Assembly (NCBI GenBank): GCA_019914945.1 | Contig: CM034111.1 | Coordinates: forward strand, 7,006,001 to 7,070,000 | DNA length: 64,000 nt | Direction: 5' to 3' | Origin: Typha latifolia | Taxonomy: Eukaryota > Streptophyta > Magnoliopsida > Poales > Typhaceae | In this document: positions 31,736-43,486 of the stretch, in pieces | Layout: every line of letters begins with the position of its first letter | How positions within the stretch are numbered: the first letter of the stretch is position 1 | The notes under the pieces: model-generated | What the model was told of the DNA's origin: nothing | The model's database searches: none | What the model saw: only the letters and a program-made list of their open reading frames with translations | Made by a program: the position numbers and the translations under genes

Positions 31736-32235
31736 TTGTGGTCGAGGAAATGGCCTTGCACCCGTTGATCTTGGCAATCCTGGCAGCACATTGTGTGTGG
31801 TTGCAGTTTGTCAAGGTACTCCTCTGGCCTCTGTGGTGTTCCATTCCGCTTTTGCTGTTATCCAAAGCTCCCAAAGCTTCTCTTGCATCACTTGAGTTGT
31901 GGCGAAAGCCTCAAGCAAGGTGGCTACTTGAGCGGCTTTTACTTCAACCTATATGTCTTGCCGAAGGCCGACAGAAGAAATCAAGGGTGAAGTCCACTCC
32001 TGTGTGCTGGGGTTCGACTAGGATATGATCACATCCGTGGCCTTCCCTTTGGCTGAAGTGCAAACCTTCATAGGGTCTCAACGCCATGGATCTGGTTGTT
32101 GGCACGGTGTCCAAGAACTGGTGCCTCTATACCATTTGTTATGACCAATCTCAACTAGGGTTCAAGATTGGGTGTAGGAAAGCAGTCCGTGCAATCGGAG
32201 AAGAATATTCATCAAATATCCCCCCACAGCTAGAA
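31736..32235 (-). mobile_element. Gypsy fragment Q: gag start, primer site, LTR end
   Basis: The minus strand reads a gag start like that of A (PTTRSMAL... near 32090-32070) and a helical region, meeting the protease of P at 31736. The primer site reads TGGTATAGAGGCA (32134-32122), with changes from the consensus. The LTR end TTGGTCATAACA begins at 32137 on the plus strand, and only 99 bp of LTR remain before the LTR of H. Confidence 0.55.
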
Positions 32236-32740
32236 TGATGTGATCCGGGTCTGATCGGATAAATTCACAGGGACATTGGACTCAATTGATTGAGTCTATT
32301 TATCTTTTAATTATTTCATGATGTAAGCCTTTTTGGCAAGTCTAGGCAATTTGCAATAAGTCAAGACATCCTTAAGGCATGTTCAATTAAGTCATGTAAG
32401 CCTTTAAGGCAAATCCTAATTCGAGTTGTGCCAGCCTTTAGGACTAGTCCTAGTAGGACTCGTTGTAACCGACCTCTATATATAGAGGGGTTGGGCTCCT
32501 TTGTTCAGCATCCAAGCATTGAGAAAGTATTCTAGCCTTGAGTTTATTTTAGCACTAAGAGTAAAATAAGCTAGGAATAGAAGTAAATTAATACCCCTTC
32601 ATCAGCCCCATCGCTGCCCATCATCTTCCTCACCATTATCCCGGCCATAATCCCTCCTTCCACCCTCTCCATCTACCATCATTCACTCTAACCAAAGCCT
32701 ACACTCCCTTGTTGCGGATCATCTCTAGTGGTTCATAATA
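32236..32740 (+). repeat. 5' LTR of element H
   Basis: Starts TGATGTGATCCGGG, carries AAGCCTTTAAGGCAA-type subrepeats at 32325-32420 and the TATA box CTCTATATATAGAGG (about 32475), and ends TTCATAATA; 505 bp. A primer site with changes (TTGATATCAGAGCC, 32743-32756) follows. Same family as the LTRs of K, M, P and E. Confidence 0.85.
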
Positions 32741-32777
32741 GTTTGATATCAGAGCCGTCGTTATCCTCAAACCAGAT

Positions 32778-34570
32778 GACAATCACACGAGGGATGGCAG
32801 CAAGACTAACCAGTGACTTCTTTGGTCAGGGATCCACCACCGGCGATGACTACTTGACTACCTGAGAGCACAAATCCACCATTGGAACCGCTGACCCCAC
32901 CACCCTTGACATCTCAGCCGGAGGTGCTTCAATCTTTGCAATCAATACAAGCATTCATGGCTGAGATGGTGTCCGCTATTCGTAAACTCTGTGATGAACG
33001 GACTTCACGAGCACAAATAGAGAGGAGTGTTGCAGCTCCCGAACCAATGAACGCAGAACTGATTGAAGAGGAGGATGTCATAGGGTTTGGGGGTGGACCC
33101 ATCCCCTAGGCGTGCAGACCAATGAACGAACCCACCAGGGTTAGGCGCACGAGATGGAGTTCGGCGCACTAAAACTCCACCCCATCCAACCGCTAAGGTC
33201 TGGCCTGAAACAGAGCGGGGTAGACCCAAGCATGAACCGCCTACACCAAGACCAGGGCTTAAGCGACCCGCGACCAGAGATTGGCCCGAGCCACCTCTGG
33301 CTAGGGTAGGAAATGGTATGACCCAATGGGTCATGGAGCCGATGCCACAGTGGGGCCACCCTCCACGTGGCAGAAGGGACCCATGTAGGGAACGAGGACA
33401 TGCCATCCATGAAGACAAGCCATTTGTAGGCCTCAAGTCTAGACTATACGACTTGATTTCCCCATGTTCGCGGGGGCAATTCACTAGACTGGCTCTATCG
33501 AGCAGATCAATTCTTCACCTGCCAAGGGACTCGAGACCACTAGAAGGTCCTAATAGCCTTATTCCACTTGGAGGATGTCGCGATCAGATGGTTCCAAGCG
33601 CCACAACGAACTCAACCATTTCCATCTTGGGATGAGTTTGTGTCCCCCCTATGTACTCGGTTCGGTCCGATTGAGTATGAAGACTTCCAACCAATCTTGA
33701 CTAAGCTAACTCAACAGACCACAGTCCAAGCTTATCTTGAGTTTGAGAGGATTTGCAACCGCGTACCGGGTTGATCAGACTTGTCCTCCGCAGGGCCTTC
33801 ATTAGTGGACTCAGGTCTAGCATACAAGCCGATGTCAAGGCCATGAGGCCTAGGACATTGTTGGATGCCTTTTCTACAACGGCGATGATGGAGGAGAAAG
33901 TCAAGGAGCTATGAAGAAGCTCCGAGATGCCATGGAGCCCTACAGAAGGGAGAGGATCCCGGGCGGCTCCATCAAGCAATGCTAGATATGGCCCTCTTAG
34001 TCGGCCTCAAGCGGAGAAGTCACGACCACGTAGTGCTCCTCTCACAGACTTTGGAGGGCAATGGAAGGGGCTTCTCCCGACGGCTAACCCCGGTACACAT
34101 CAAGGAAAAGAGGGCCAAGGGTTTGTGCCGTATTGCAATGTGGAAAACAATTTGCGACGATCAAGTTCCTTAGAGGGGATGAGGAGGGAGAAATATGGAG
34201 CTGTCGAGCGATGACGAGGAGGTAGCGGATGTGGAGGTTGTGGCCACGAGGATGAGATACTAATTGACTCAGGTAGCGCACATATTTCATGGATGAGAAA
34301 TTGGTGCGACAAATTGGGTTGGGGGTACTCCAACCATAATATTCGATGTAGTCATCAGAGATGGCACAATCTTGTGGATCGATAGTAGGGTGTGATGGAG
34401 TTGAGGTCCAGATCCAAGGTGAGATGTTCCGGTTGGACCTGCACCCGTTGGCGCTCAAGGGGGCCGATTTGGTCCTAGGAGTTCAATGGCTTCAGGGCTT
34501 AGGCCCAATCCTAGTTGATTTTGGCATGATGCGGATGGACTTCGAGTATGAGGGGAGACCAATTTGACTT
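32778..34570 (+). pseudogene. Element H gag and protease, frameshifted
   Basis: ATG at 32778 (MTITRGMAA), then frame changes; the coiled part (EVLQSLQSIQAFMAEMVSAI) is at 32920-32980. The capsid region is 33540-33770 (HLEDVAIRWFQAPQRTQPFPSWDEF, KLTQQTTVQAY). The zinc knuckle near 34120 is cut (GLCRIAMWKT). Protease near 34255-34330 reads LIDSGSAHI with the acidic linker lost, and LVLGVQWLQGLGPILVDFG follows at 34474-34530. H provides uninterrupted versions of the sites where the MITE, the solo LTR and M inserted in relatives. Confidence 0.75.
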
Positions 34571-36797
34571 GAAGGGTTGGGGCCAAACCCTAGGTCTTCA
34601 TGCCCTAACTGGGTTACCACAAGATGGCTACATGGCTTGATGCGGTTGGTCTCAACAACGGAGGAATCGAACCCAGGTAACATAATAGCCGCTGTTTTGG
34701 ACTCACTTCTCCAAGGGTTTTATCAAGTCTTTGAAGAGCCGCATGGACTATCATCGGATAGAGATCACACTGGGAGCCTGACCAGCAAACGAGAAGCCTT
34801 ACCGTTATCCACGTGCCCAAAAGGATGAGATCACACGGCTAGTATAGGAGATGTTGGATCAAGGCATCATCTAGCCAAGCCATAGCGCCTACTCTTCGCC
34901 GATGTTACTAGTGCGGAAGAAAGACAACTCATGGATTACCGAGCACTAAATGCCATATCCATCAAGGATTGGTATGCGATACCGGTTATCAAGGAATTAT
35001 TAGATGAGTTAGCTGGTGCCACAATCTTCACCAAGCTAGATTTGCGAGCCGGCTATCACCAGGTCAGGGTCCGGGCAGCCGAGGTTCACAAGACACCCTT
35101 TCGAACCCATGATGAGCATTACGAGTTCCTTGTAATTCCCTTTGGCCTGATCAATGCCCCGGCAACTTTTCAAGGGTTGATGAGTGATGTATTTCGTCCA
35201 CTCCTTCGACGATATGCTTTGGTGTTTTTTGACGACATCCTTGTTTATAGTCGATCGAGAGAGGAGCACCTACACCACTTATGGAGACTCATGGAAATAT
35301 TTCAGGCGCACAGGCTGAAGGTGAAGAAAAGCAAGTGCCTTTGGGGGCAGCCACGAGTTGAGTACCTAGGGCACTTCATTTCTTCCGCAAGTGTGGAGGC
35401 TGATCCTGCGAAGGTGGCTAGCATGGTGCGTTGGCCAAGACCGAAGATGCCCAAGGGGATTCGAGGCTTCCTCGACCTCACCGGCTATTACCGTCAATTC
35501 ATCCAGCGCTATGGGAAGATTGCATCCCTGTTGATTGCCCTAGTCCGCAAAGGCGGGTTCGAGTGGGATGATAAGGCGGAATGCGCATTTGAACAACGCA
35601 AGCAAGCCATGACCGAGGCGCCCGTGTTAGCCCTACCAGATTTCACCAAGACCTTTTGTTGTCGAGTGTGACGCATTTGGGTCAGGGTTCTGTGCAATTT
35701 TGTTGCAAGAAGGGCGACATATAGCTTACATGAGCAAGGCCCTCTCGCAATGGTCGTGCCAATTGTCGACGTACGAACGAGAGATGTTAGCCGTGGTCCA
35801 TGCTGTTAGCAAGTGGCGTCCATACCTTGATCGGAAGGCGGTTCATAGTGTGCACCAATAGAAGAAGTCTGCCGTACTTACTCGGGCAAAGGATCAACAC
35901 TCCAGCGCAACAAAGGTCGCTCTACAAGTTGCTTGGGTATGTCTATGACTTGGTTTACAAAAAGGGTTCGGAGAACAATGCAGCAGATGCACTCTTGCGC
36001 CAACCTGATGCCGCTGAACTAGCCACGCTATCGATTCCATCCCTCCCCTCGTTGGACCGGATTAGGGATGCCACCTTGAAGGACCCAAGCCTAGTGGAAC
36101 TTGCGGCTCAAGTGACTCCAGACCCATAATGTCAAATCGAGTACAGCACGAGAGACGGACTAGTGCTCAATGGGGACCGGATCATAATCCTGACTAATGC
36201 AGACTTGCAAACCGCCTTGATTAGCCACGTCCAGGACTCAGCCCTCATGGGTCACGAGGGCATCTTTCGGACCCAAAAGCGACTAGGCCTCAATTGTTGG
36301 TGGACCGGCATGAAGAAAGATGTGCGCAACTACATCCGCATATGTGAGTCTACTAACGAGCCAAAGCAGATTCGACTCGACCAGCCGGCCTTCTCCAACT
36401 CCTTCCCATGCCCGAGCAGATCTGCGAAGATATTTCAATGGACTTCATTGAAGGCCTTCCGACTGTCCAAGGGCGATCGGTTATCATGGTGGTGGTTGAC
36501 CGCCTCTCCAAGTATGCTCACTTATCAGTGCTCGCCCACCCCTACACCGCACGGAAGGTTGAGGAGGTCTTCGTTCGCGACATGACTAAACTTCACGGGA
36601 TTCCACGATATATTGTGCCCTTCCAAGATCCGGTGTTCTACTCAGTTATGGCAAGAATTATTTCGTCTATAGGTTACGACATTCCGAATGAGCTCAGTAT
36701 ATACCATTCACAGACGGATGGGCAGACAAAGGTCTTGAACCGGTGTTTGGATCAATACCTACGGAGCTACGCTAGAGAGCAGCCACGGCGGTTGCGC
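34571..36797 (+). pseudogene. Element H RT, RNase H and integrase; best RT in the window
   Basis: 34931-35671 is a 246-residue open RT frame: [45 protein letters not shown], the catalytic VFFDDILVYSR and GFLDLTGYYRQF. One extra base after FTKTF (about 35655) shifts into RNase H (ECDAFGSGFCAILLQEGR, LSTYEREMLAVVHA). The linker (ADALLRQPDAAEL), HHCC zinc domain (36235-36360, HVQDSALMGHEGIF; the CxxC half is damaged) and integrase core (MDFIEGLPTVQGRSVIMVVVDRLSKYAH, 36435-36530) follow. The second core Asp block is degraded (VPFQDPVFYS). Integrase ends at 36797 against element I; no 3' LTR. Confidence 0.8.
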
Positions 36798-39700
36798 ACT
36801 AGTCGTCGAGTCACCTGCCTAGATTGCTGTTTGCAAACTCCTGCTCACGATGCTTGCGATCATAGACTTGTTTGATGTGGTTCTACGCTTTCACCATGTG
36901 GGCCCTTAGCCTCCTCAGGGTAGCATCGCAATCAATCAGCTCTAGGTCCTTCTTCGTCCGTACAGTAGAGGCTTCTATGTTGTAGGTCCGCAAGGTCGGT
37001 GATGGCCTACCATACATTGCCTCGAAGGGTGTCATCTGAATACTAGTGTAAAAAGCAGTCCTGTATGATCACTCTGCTCAAGATAAGTAATTGAGCCATC
37101 TCCCGCGGCGATCTAGAGGCTTCTGTGTCGTAGGTCCGCAAGGTCGGTGATGGCCTACCAGACACTACCTCGAAGGGTGTCATCTGAATGCTAGTGTAAA
37201 AAGTAGTCCTATACGATCACTCTGCCCAAGATAAGTAATTGAGCCATCTCCCGGGGCGCTCTCGTACAAAGCAGCAAAGATACTGCTCGATGCCCCAGGG
37301 TTCACCACCTCTGTTTAGCCATCAGTCTACGGGTCAGGTCTCCTAAAGCGCAAAGTACTCTTCCAAAAGTCATTAATGAAGACACGGTCTCTGTCTGATA
37401 CTATATAGCGTGGCACATGCCATGGAGCTCCCCGACACCGTGCACAAACACCTCCACTACAATTTTCGCCGAGAATGGGTGCACCAGGGCTGAGAAGTGG
37501 GCATACTTGCTCAGCTTGTCTACCACCACAAATGTGACCGAGTACCCTCACACCACTAGTAGCCCTTCGATGAAATCCATAAAGATGTCCTCCCAAACTC
37601 AATATGGGATTGGTAAGGGCTGTAATAATCCTGTTGGTCTGAGGGAATCAGTCTTTGCCCGTTGGCACACCTTGCACGCCTTCATGTGTGCTATCATCGC
37701 CTTCTTCATCCCGACCCACGTACAGCTTTGTGAGAGCCATTTGTAGGTCATCAGTGCGCCCTAATGTCCAGCCTCTGGAGTTGTGAAAGTGGTCGATGAG
37801 TAGTGTGTGCAACCCATCATTTGTTGGCACCTGGATGTGCCCTCTGTCCAATAATAGTCCATCGTGGCTCTTGAGCTCCAGGTGGCTCGTCGGGGTAGGG
37901 TTGTCCACCAGTTCTTGAGTTCTTGCATCAACCTCGATATCTCTATGTCGGTGCTACTTGCTATCCGGTGGTCCTCAATGAATGGTAAACTCGGCATCGA
38001 TATGGCCACCAACTCCACTAGTGCGGGTTGTTGTGATAACGCATCATGGGTGGCGCTACCTGCTATTCTGATCTTCCTGATAAGGCCTTGCTGAGATAAG
38101 CTAGAGGCCTTCCCTTCTAAATGTGTACAGCGTCAATCCCGGCACCAAAAGTGTCACACCACCACGAACTGCTGAGGGAAGTCTGGCAGGGCTAGCACAG
38201 GGGTAGTGGTCATGGCGGCCCTTAGCTCCTCGAAGGCAAACTTCCTTAGTAAGGAGGTGAGCAGGGTTGCTACCTAGCCATAACCAGCCGCAAATAGGCG
38301 GTAGTAACCTGTCAGGCCCAAAAAGTCACGAAGCTCTCGGATGGTCCTCAGTCGTTACCAACTAACCATGTAAGAAATCTTACCTGGATCAGCCGCCAAG
38401 CCCTGAGCTGAAATGATGTGTCCGAGGTACTCTACCAAGCACTCCCCCAAGCACTTGCTCTTTTCATCCTCATGGAATGCTCAGCTAACAGGGTCAGCAT
38501 TGCTCGCAAGTGCTCCATGTGGTCTAACCACGTCCTGCTGTATATAACAATGTCATCAAAGAATACTTGCACATGCTGTCGGAGCAGTAGCCTGAATATG
38601 TCGTTCATTAGGCCCTGGAATGTCGCCGGTGCGTTCATCAGCCCGAATAGCATGACTCTGAACTTGTAGTGCCCGTCATGAGTCCGAAACGTTGTCTTAT
38701 GCACATCTTCGGGTTGGACTCGGATCTGATGGGTACCCTGCGGGGAGGTCGAGCTTGCTGAATTAGGATGCCCCCGTCAACTCGTCCAGTAGCTCCTTAA
38801 TAATCTGTATGGGGTACCGATCCTTGACAGTGATGGCATTTAGCGTGTGGTAGTCCATGCAAAAACACCAACTTTCGTACTTCTTCCTCACCACTAGGAC
38901 CGGTGGAAAATACGCATTCCAGCACAACTGGATGATATCTTGCTTGAGCATCTCGATGACTAGCCTCGAGATTTCCTCCTTCTGCACATGCGTATATGTA
39001 GGACCGAACATTGACTGGTTTCGACCCTCCGCATAATTTCAATCCTATGGTCGGCGTGCCTAGTATGGGTTGCCTCACTGGGGCTTCAAACAACCCACAA
39101 AAGTCAATAAGCAACTGGACTAGATCAGTAGGTTTACGTGAGCTTGGAGCGGGCTCAGGCATCATCAGGACCAACTGTAGGAAATAGGAGAGCTCTCCAG
39201 CTCCAGGCACACCAATTAGTGGCTGCAGTGTAGTATGTGGTTGAGTCTGGACCCATCTAATATTACCACTCATCCATTCGAAAGGTGAGTCACATGCATG
39301 AGAAGTCAAAGGTAACCGGGCCTATGCTCTAGAGCCAATGGGTGCCCAAAACGATGTGTGATCCATGCAGTGCTAGGGGGTGCAAATCCACTATGAAGTT
39401 GTGGCCCTGCACCCTCAATGAGACCTCGCGACAAATGCTCTCCGCTCGAAGCTTCGTGCCATCTCCAATGGTCGCTTCAAAGCCGATGGTGGGCTCAGCC
39501 TCTAGGCTAATCCTTCGCACGAGCAGCTCATCCAAGAAGTTATGCGTACTCCCGGTGTCAATGAGTACGTGTACGCTATGTTTCTTGACCACCTCGTCCA
39601 CCTGTAGGGTTTTCGGGGTGCTCGTCCCCAAGTAAGCGTGCATGGAGATCTCGGTGGGTATATCCTCCTCTAAGCCCTCGTCCCCGGCCTCCATTAGATC

Positions 39701-41312
39701 CTCGGTGGCCACGTCATCCTCTATCAACTCCTTGCCCGTCTCCTCATGACCGTAAATCAACATCACACTCTTGCTGACTCTGGCGCAATGGTGGCCCAGA
39801 GTGAATCGCTCGTCGCATCGAAAGTACAACTCCTTAGCCCGTTGGTCTTCCACCTGTGTAGGCGTGAGAGTGCAGACTACGGATCGGGCCCCTCCTCTAA
39901 TGGGTCCCGCTACTGGTCTCTATGCTGTCCACATCCCAAAGGGGGCATGATTGGCCCTTAGAGTGCTTGTCAAGTGCACATGGGAAATTCCGGCTGTCTC
40001 GACTAGTCCATGAGGTCCTCAAGGCACTCCTTAGGGCCACGTGCTTCTGCACCATTCGTGTGGCGTCCTCAAAGGCCTTGCTCCAGGTCCGAGGTCGTAA
40101 GCAGAGGACGTTGGCCTTGACCTTCTCGCGCAAGATGGAGATGAACGTGCTGATCAACAGTTGTTGTGGCCAAAGGGGTCAGCAGTGGCTACTCATGCAC
40201 TCAAACTCCAAGGTACGCGGCCACGGATGTCTGCTGAACCAATTTGGAGAGTGTGGCATGATAGTCCTTGAAACCAGAGGTCCAAATCGTCTCGAGAGCC
40301 CCTCTATGAACTCGGTCCACCACTTGAACATCTAATGGGCACTCACTGACTGGTACGAGTGTAGAGTAACCCCTTCTAAATGGAAGCTCACCAACAGCAC
40401 TTTTGCATCCTCTGCTGTGCCTTGATACTCGAAAAATTACTTAGCTAGAAAAATCTAATCCAACGGGTTACCTCCTTAGAACTTTAGAAAATCGAGGCGC
40501 GTAGTGCACCACGGATGCCGTTGTCGTTGTTGGGTCTAATCATAGGTGGGTGTATGATCTGCTCTTCCATTTCATGTTGCCTCCGGTCGTCTCTACCGTG
40601 ATGTAGTCCGAAGTCCTCTCGATTCCACCAAGGGCCCTCGAGTGTGATGTTTGTGGTCCCGTCCCCTATCTGGCAGCTGCCCATGTTGGCGTTAGCTTCG
40701 ACACGAAGCTCTCTAGGCAATATTGTTGTGGGCTGTGGGCTGGAGGATGTGGTTGAAAGCCAAGGACTAGAGGCGACAGCTATGGATCGTGGGTGGCTGG
40801 TTACAATGGCTGCAGGCCATGAATCTCCGGCAGTGGATGTTGCTCATTGCGGCTTCTCTACTGTAGACTGAAAATAGCCAGCGACGAGGGTTGTTGCTGG
40901 TTTGGTGGTTGACCGGTTCCTTGCTAGTTTCCCCCTCCCCCCATCCATGGCGGAACAAAGTGAAGGTGACCTTTGCGGTAGGTGGATATGGAAGAATGGG
41001 AGGGGTGGGGGGTGCAGCGGTTGAAGGCAAGTACCCAGGGCGACATGGTTCTTTACGGTGGCTCTCGTGGAGGAAAGGGCTCGCTCGCGCAACTGTCCGT
41101 TGAGTATCAAGTTCCACAGGTCGGCCCTTAGACCCCACATCTCCTCTTGCGACTGCTCTTGGTGATCGAGCAATCGTTGGAGGAGAAGGGTCGCTACAAG
41201 CTTGAGTTGCGCCCCTCCTCTTGCCCGGTGGTGTGCTCGGCGTGCTTGTGTAGGCCCTGGCCTCACTCGGGGCAGCGACATTGGTGGTGGTCACAGGGTC
41301 GCCGTCTGTCAT
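36798..41312 (-). pseudogene. Element I gag-pol, degenerate
   Basis: Gag starts at the ATG ending 41312 (MTDGDPVTTTNVAAPSEA, Ser/Pro/Arg-rich). The capsid is frameshifted (about 40700-39900). 39853-39329 is a clean 174-residue frame with zinc knuckle (FRCDERF, GHHCA) and protease VLIDTGSTHNFLDELLV, with DTG intact. RT: 39011-38763 (MLKQDIIQL, MDYHTLNAITVKDRYP) and 38704-38432 ([24 protein letters not shown]). RNase H is mostly deleted: DFPQQFVV runs into the linker near 38150-38100. The zinc domain is near 37830-37670 and the integrase core near 37620-37400 (DFIEGLL, VVDKLSKYAHFSALVHPF). An EQEFANSN tail ends it. Confidence 0.75.
36966..37261 (-). repeat. 148-bp tandem duplication in element I integrase
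   Basis: TAGAGGCTTCT(A/G)TGT starts at 36966 and 37114; the two 148-bp units agree almost throughout, including GTAGGTCCGCAAGGTCGGTG and AGATAAGTAATTGAGCCATC. 148 is not a multiple of three, so the duplication shifts the integrase frame. Confidence 0.9.
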
Positions 41313-41373
41313 AGTCTCGGCAGCAGCTCACTGGTTCGTTGTGCTTGCATGGTTGTTAGTGTCTGCAGTTGGA

Positions 41374-41386
41374 GGCTCTGATACCA
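41374..41386 (-). promoter_or_regulatory. Primer-binding site of element I
   Basis: GGCTCTGATACCA on the plus strand, an exact complement-sense match to the initiator Met tRNA end (TGGTATCAGAGCC on the minus strand), one base from the LTR. Confidence 0.85.
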
Positions 41387-41387
41387 A

Positions 41388-41819
41388 TGTTGTGGGGTCA
41401 TCGCCTGGTTGATTTGGTGATTGAGTTGGTCTCGGCTCGGTGAAGTGGAGAGTGGCAGTGGAGGTGGAGGCTTTGGGAAGCTAATGGAGAGGAGATGATA
41501 GTTGTGGAGGGTGAGCGATTTGGGTTAGGTAGTAGGTGGGTGGTGTATTACATTGGCTGAGGGAAGGCGTGAGGTGGGGACCTGGCTTGCGTGGGTTCAA
41601 CTGGTCGCCTTGGTGTTTCTTCTAGATGGAGAGAGAGAGAGAGAATGGAAAATTAGGGTAATTCTCATTGCCTTCTTGGGGTGCTCACCGCACCATTTTT
41701 ATAGTGGCTACCCCATGCTAAGGTTACTTGCTCTCCAAGCAACCCGAGATTAGACTCAACTCGACTAGACTAACCCTGACTCGACTAGACCAACCAACTC
41801 TGGGCTGGTTCACAATACA
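41388..41819 (-). repeat. 5' LTR of element I
   Basis: On the minus strand it starts TGTATTGTGAACC at 41819 and ends ACCCCACAACA at 41388; 432 bp with TG...CA ends. A TATA-like CTATAAAAAT lies at 41704-41695. A 15-bp (A/G)CTCGACTAGAC(T/C)AACC unit is repeated at 41758-41797 in U3. Confidence 0.75.
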
Positions 41820-42534
41820 ATCATTTGGTTAGACTGATCTTGGATATGAATATGCTCTTGATATATAGAGACAATTGCAAATGACTATATTGTTATGACT
41901 TTATTTCGAAATGCTCTCTAGCGAGAGTATCCAAACTAAATCTGTTGGATCGTAGCTTACTTGCTTTCTTCCTTTGTTGGCAGCCATCTTAACATTCTGA
42001 TGCAATGTTTTGATAAATTATGCCGTTTTGTGTGCCATCTAGACAGCCTCTTTCGACATCAGGAATCGGTAGTAAGTGGAGTATTTGGGTTGAATCTATA
42101 AACTACCTCAAAAGGAGTATGTTTAGTAGTCCTATGCAAACTTCACTTGTAAGCAAAGTCAATGAAAGGTAGAGACTCGTCCCAATTCTTCAAATGTTTA
42201 TGAACAATAGTACAAAGCAAAGAAGAAAGAGTTCGATGTACCGCTTCAGTTTGGCCATCCGTTTGAGGACGACATGCCGTGCTAAAGAGAAGTTTGGCGC
42301 CTAGCTTTCCCCACAAGGTCTTACAAAAATCTGGAAGTGCTAGTACTGGTACAGTTCGGAGATTCTCCTTGATTAGTTCAAACTCTTTTGTGCTGCTTCA
42401 TTCCATGCGAATTCTCTGTTCTTCTTGATATATAGAACTAAAATTCTTGACAAATATGAGTTAGAAAGAAGCCAAACCATGAAAGCTCCTTACCTCCAAA
42501 ATGCTAGTTGGAGTTGGGCATTTCTCTTATAGCT
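41820..42534 (-). pseudogene. Pol remnant J of a different gypsy lineage
   Basis: 42520-42430 reads CPTPTSILEVRSFHGLASFY, the RT end of a lineage distinct from the neighbours (which read GFLGLTGYYRRF). VPVLALPDF (about 42347) is then followed directly by WGKLGAKLLFSTAC(R)PQTDGQTEAVHRTL and LLCTIVHKHLKNWDESLPFIDFAY, the second half of the integrase core (42300-42130), so RNase H and the front of integrase are deleted. TPFEVVY follows near 42090. 41820-41950 shows nothing. The right edge meets the truncated LTR of K. Confidence 0.7.
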
Positions 42535-42742
42535 CTAAGGCAAGAGTATGATAACCTACGAGTAGAAGTAAATTAATCTCCCTTCACCATCGCCAATGCT
42601 GCCCTTCATCTTCCTCACCACCATCATAACCGCCATCATCCCTCTTTCCACCCTCTCTATCTTTCATTTAGCCTAATCGAAGCCTACACTCCATGGTTGC
42701 GGATCTTCTCTAGTCGTCTCGTAATAATTTGGTGTTAGAGCC
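42535..42742 (+). repeat. 5' LTR remnant and primer site of K
   Basis: Only the last about 190 bp of the LTR remain (AAGAGTATGATAACCTACGAG, AAGTAAATTAATCTCCCTTC, ending CTCGTAATA at 42726). The primer site TTGGTGTTAGAGCC is at 42729-42742, with two changes. U3 and the TATA box are lost against J. Confidence 0.75.
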
Positions 42743-42761
42743 ATCATTATCCTTGGACCAG

Positions 42762-43486
42762 ATGACAACCACACAAGGGGTGGCGGCATGAGTAATTGGG
42801 GAGACTTCGACAGTCAGGGATCAACCGCTGCCACCGACTATCCAAGAACACAAGTCCACCACCCAAACCGCCGAACCCAGCAACCTCGATAGCTTAGCCG
42901 GAGGTGCTTTAATCCTTGCAATCAATACAAGGATTCATGGCTGAGCTGGTGTCTGCTATTCACGAACTCTGTGAACGGACTCCACAAGCTCAAATAGAGA
43001 GGAATGTTGTCGCTCCAAAACTGATGAACGCTGAGCCAGTTGAAGAGGAAGTTGCCATAGGGTTTGGGGTGGACCCATCCCTGAGGCATGCACACCAATG
43101 GTTGAGCACAGATCAGGCGCACGAAACTCGACCACATCCAATGGCTAGGGCTTAGTCGGACCCGATGGCGCCTAGAGCTTGTCCCAAACCACCCGTGCCT
43201 AGGGCTTGGATCGAGCCACTAGCATCTAGGGTTTGGCCCAAAACAGAGCAAGGTAGACCCTCGCATGAACCGCCTACACCAAGACCAACGCTTGAACAAC
43301 TTGCAGCTAGAAATTGGCCCGAGCCACCTGCAGCTATGGCAGGCAGTGGTCTAAAAAAATGGGTCATGGAGCCGATCCCATAGTGGGCCCCCATCGATAT
43401 GGTAGAAGGGATGCTCTTGTGGAACGTGGACATCATCCATGAAGATAGGCCATTTGTAGGGGTTGAAGTTCGAACCATACAACTTG
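42762..43486 (+). pseudogene. K gag, first piece
   Basis: ATG at 42762 (MTTTQGVAA), frame changes, then SIQGFMAELVSAIHEL at 42916 and RAQIERNVVAPK-like sequence (here PQAQIERNVVAPK). Four nonapeptide units (RAWSDPMAP, RACPKPPVP, RAWIEPLAS, RVWPKTEQG) run from 43143, then RPTLEQLAARNWPEPPAAM. The sequence stops at ...ACTTG where the solo LTR begins. Confidence 0.75.

Larger units (their letters stand above)
36798..41819 (-). mobile_element. Ty3/gypsy element I, 3'-truncated
   Basis: Minus order: LTR (41819-41388), primer site, gag, protease, RT, short RNase H/linker, integrase to its C-terminal part, cut at 36798 against H. It differs in LTR and gag from its neighbours. No 3' LTR or target duplication can be seen. 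Confidence 0.8.

Noticed and set aside
40767..41103. Antisense and overlapping frames opposite element I gag
   Set aside because: Shadows of the GC-rich gag coding strand.
32236..41819. H and I as one composite element
   Set aside because: They are in opposite orientation and both are cut inside integrase at 36797/36798, so this is a truncation junction.
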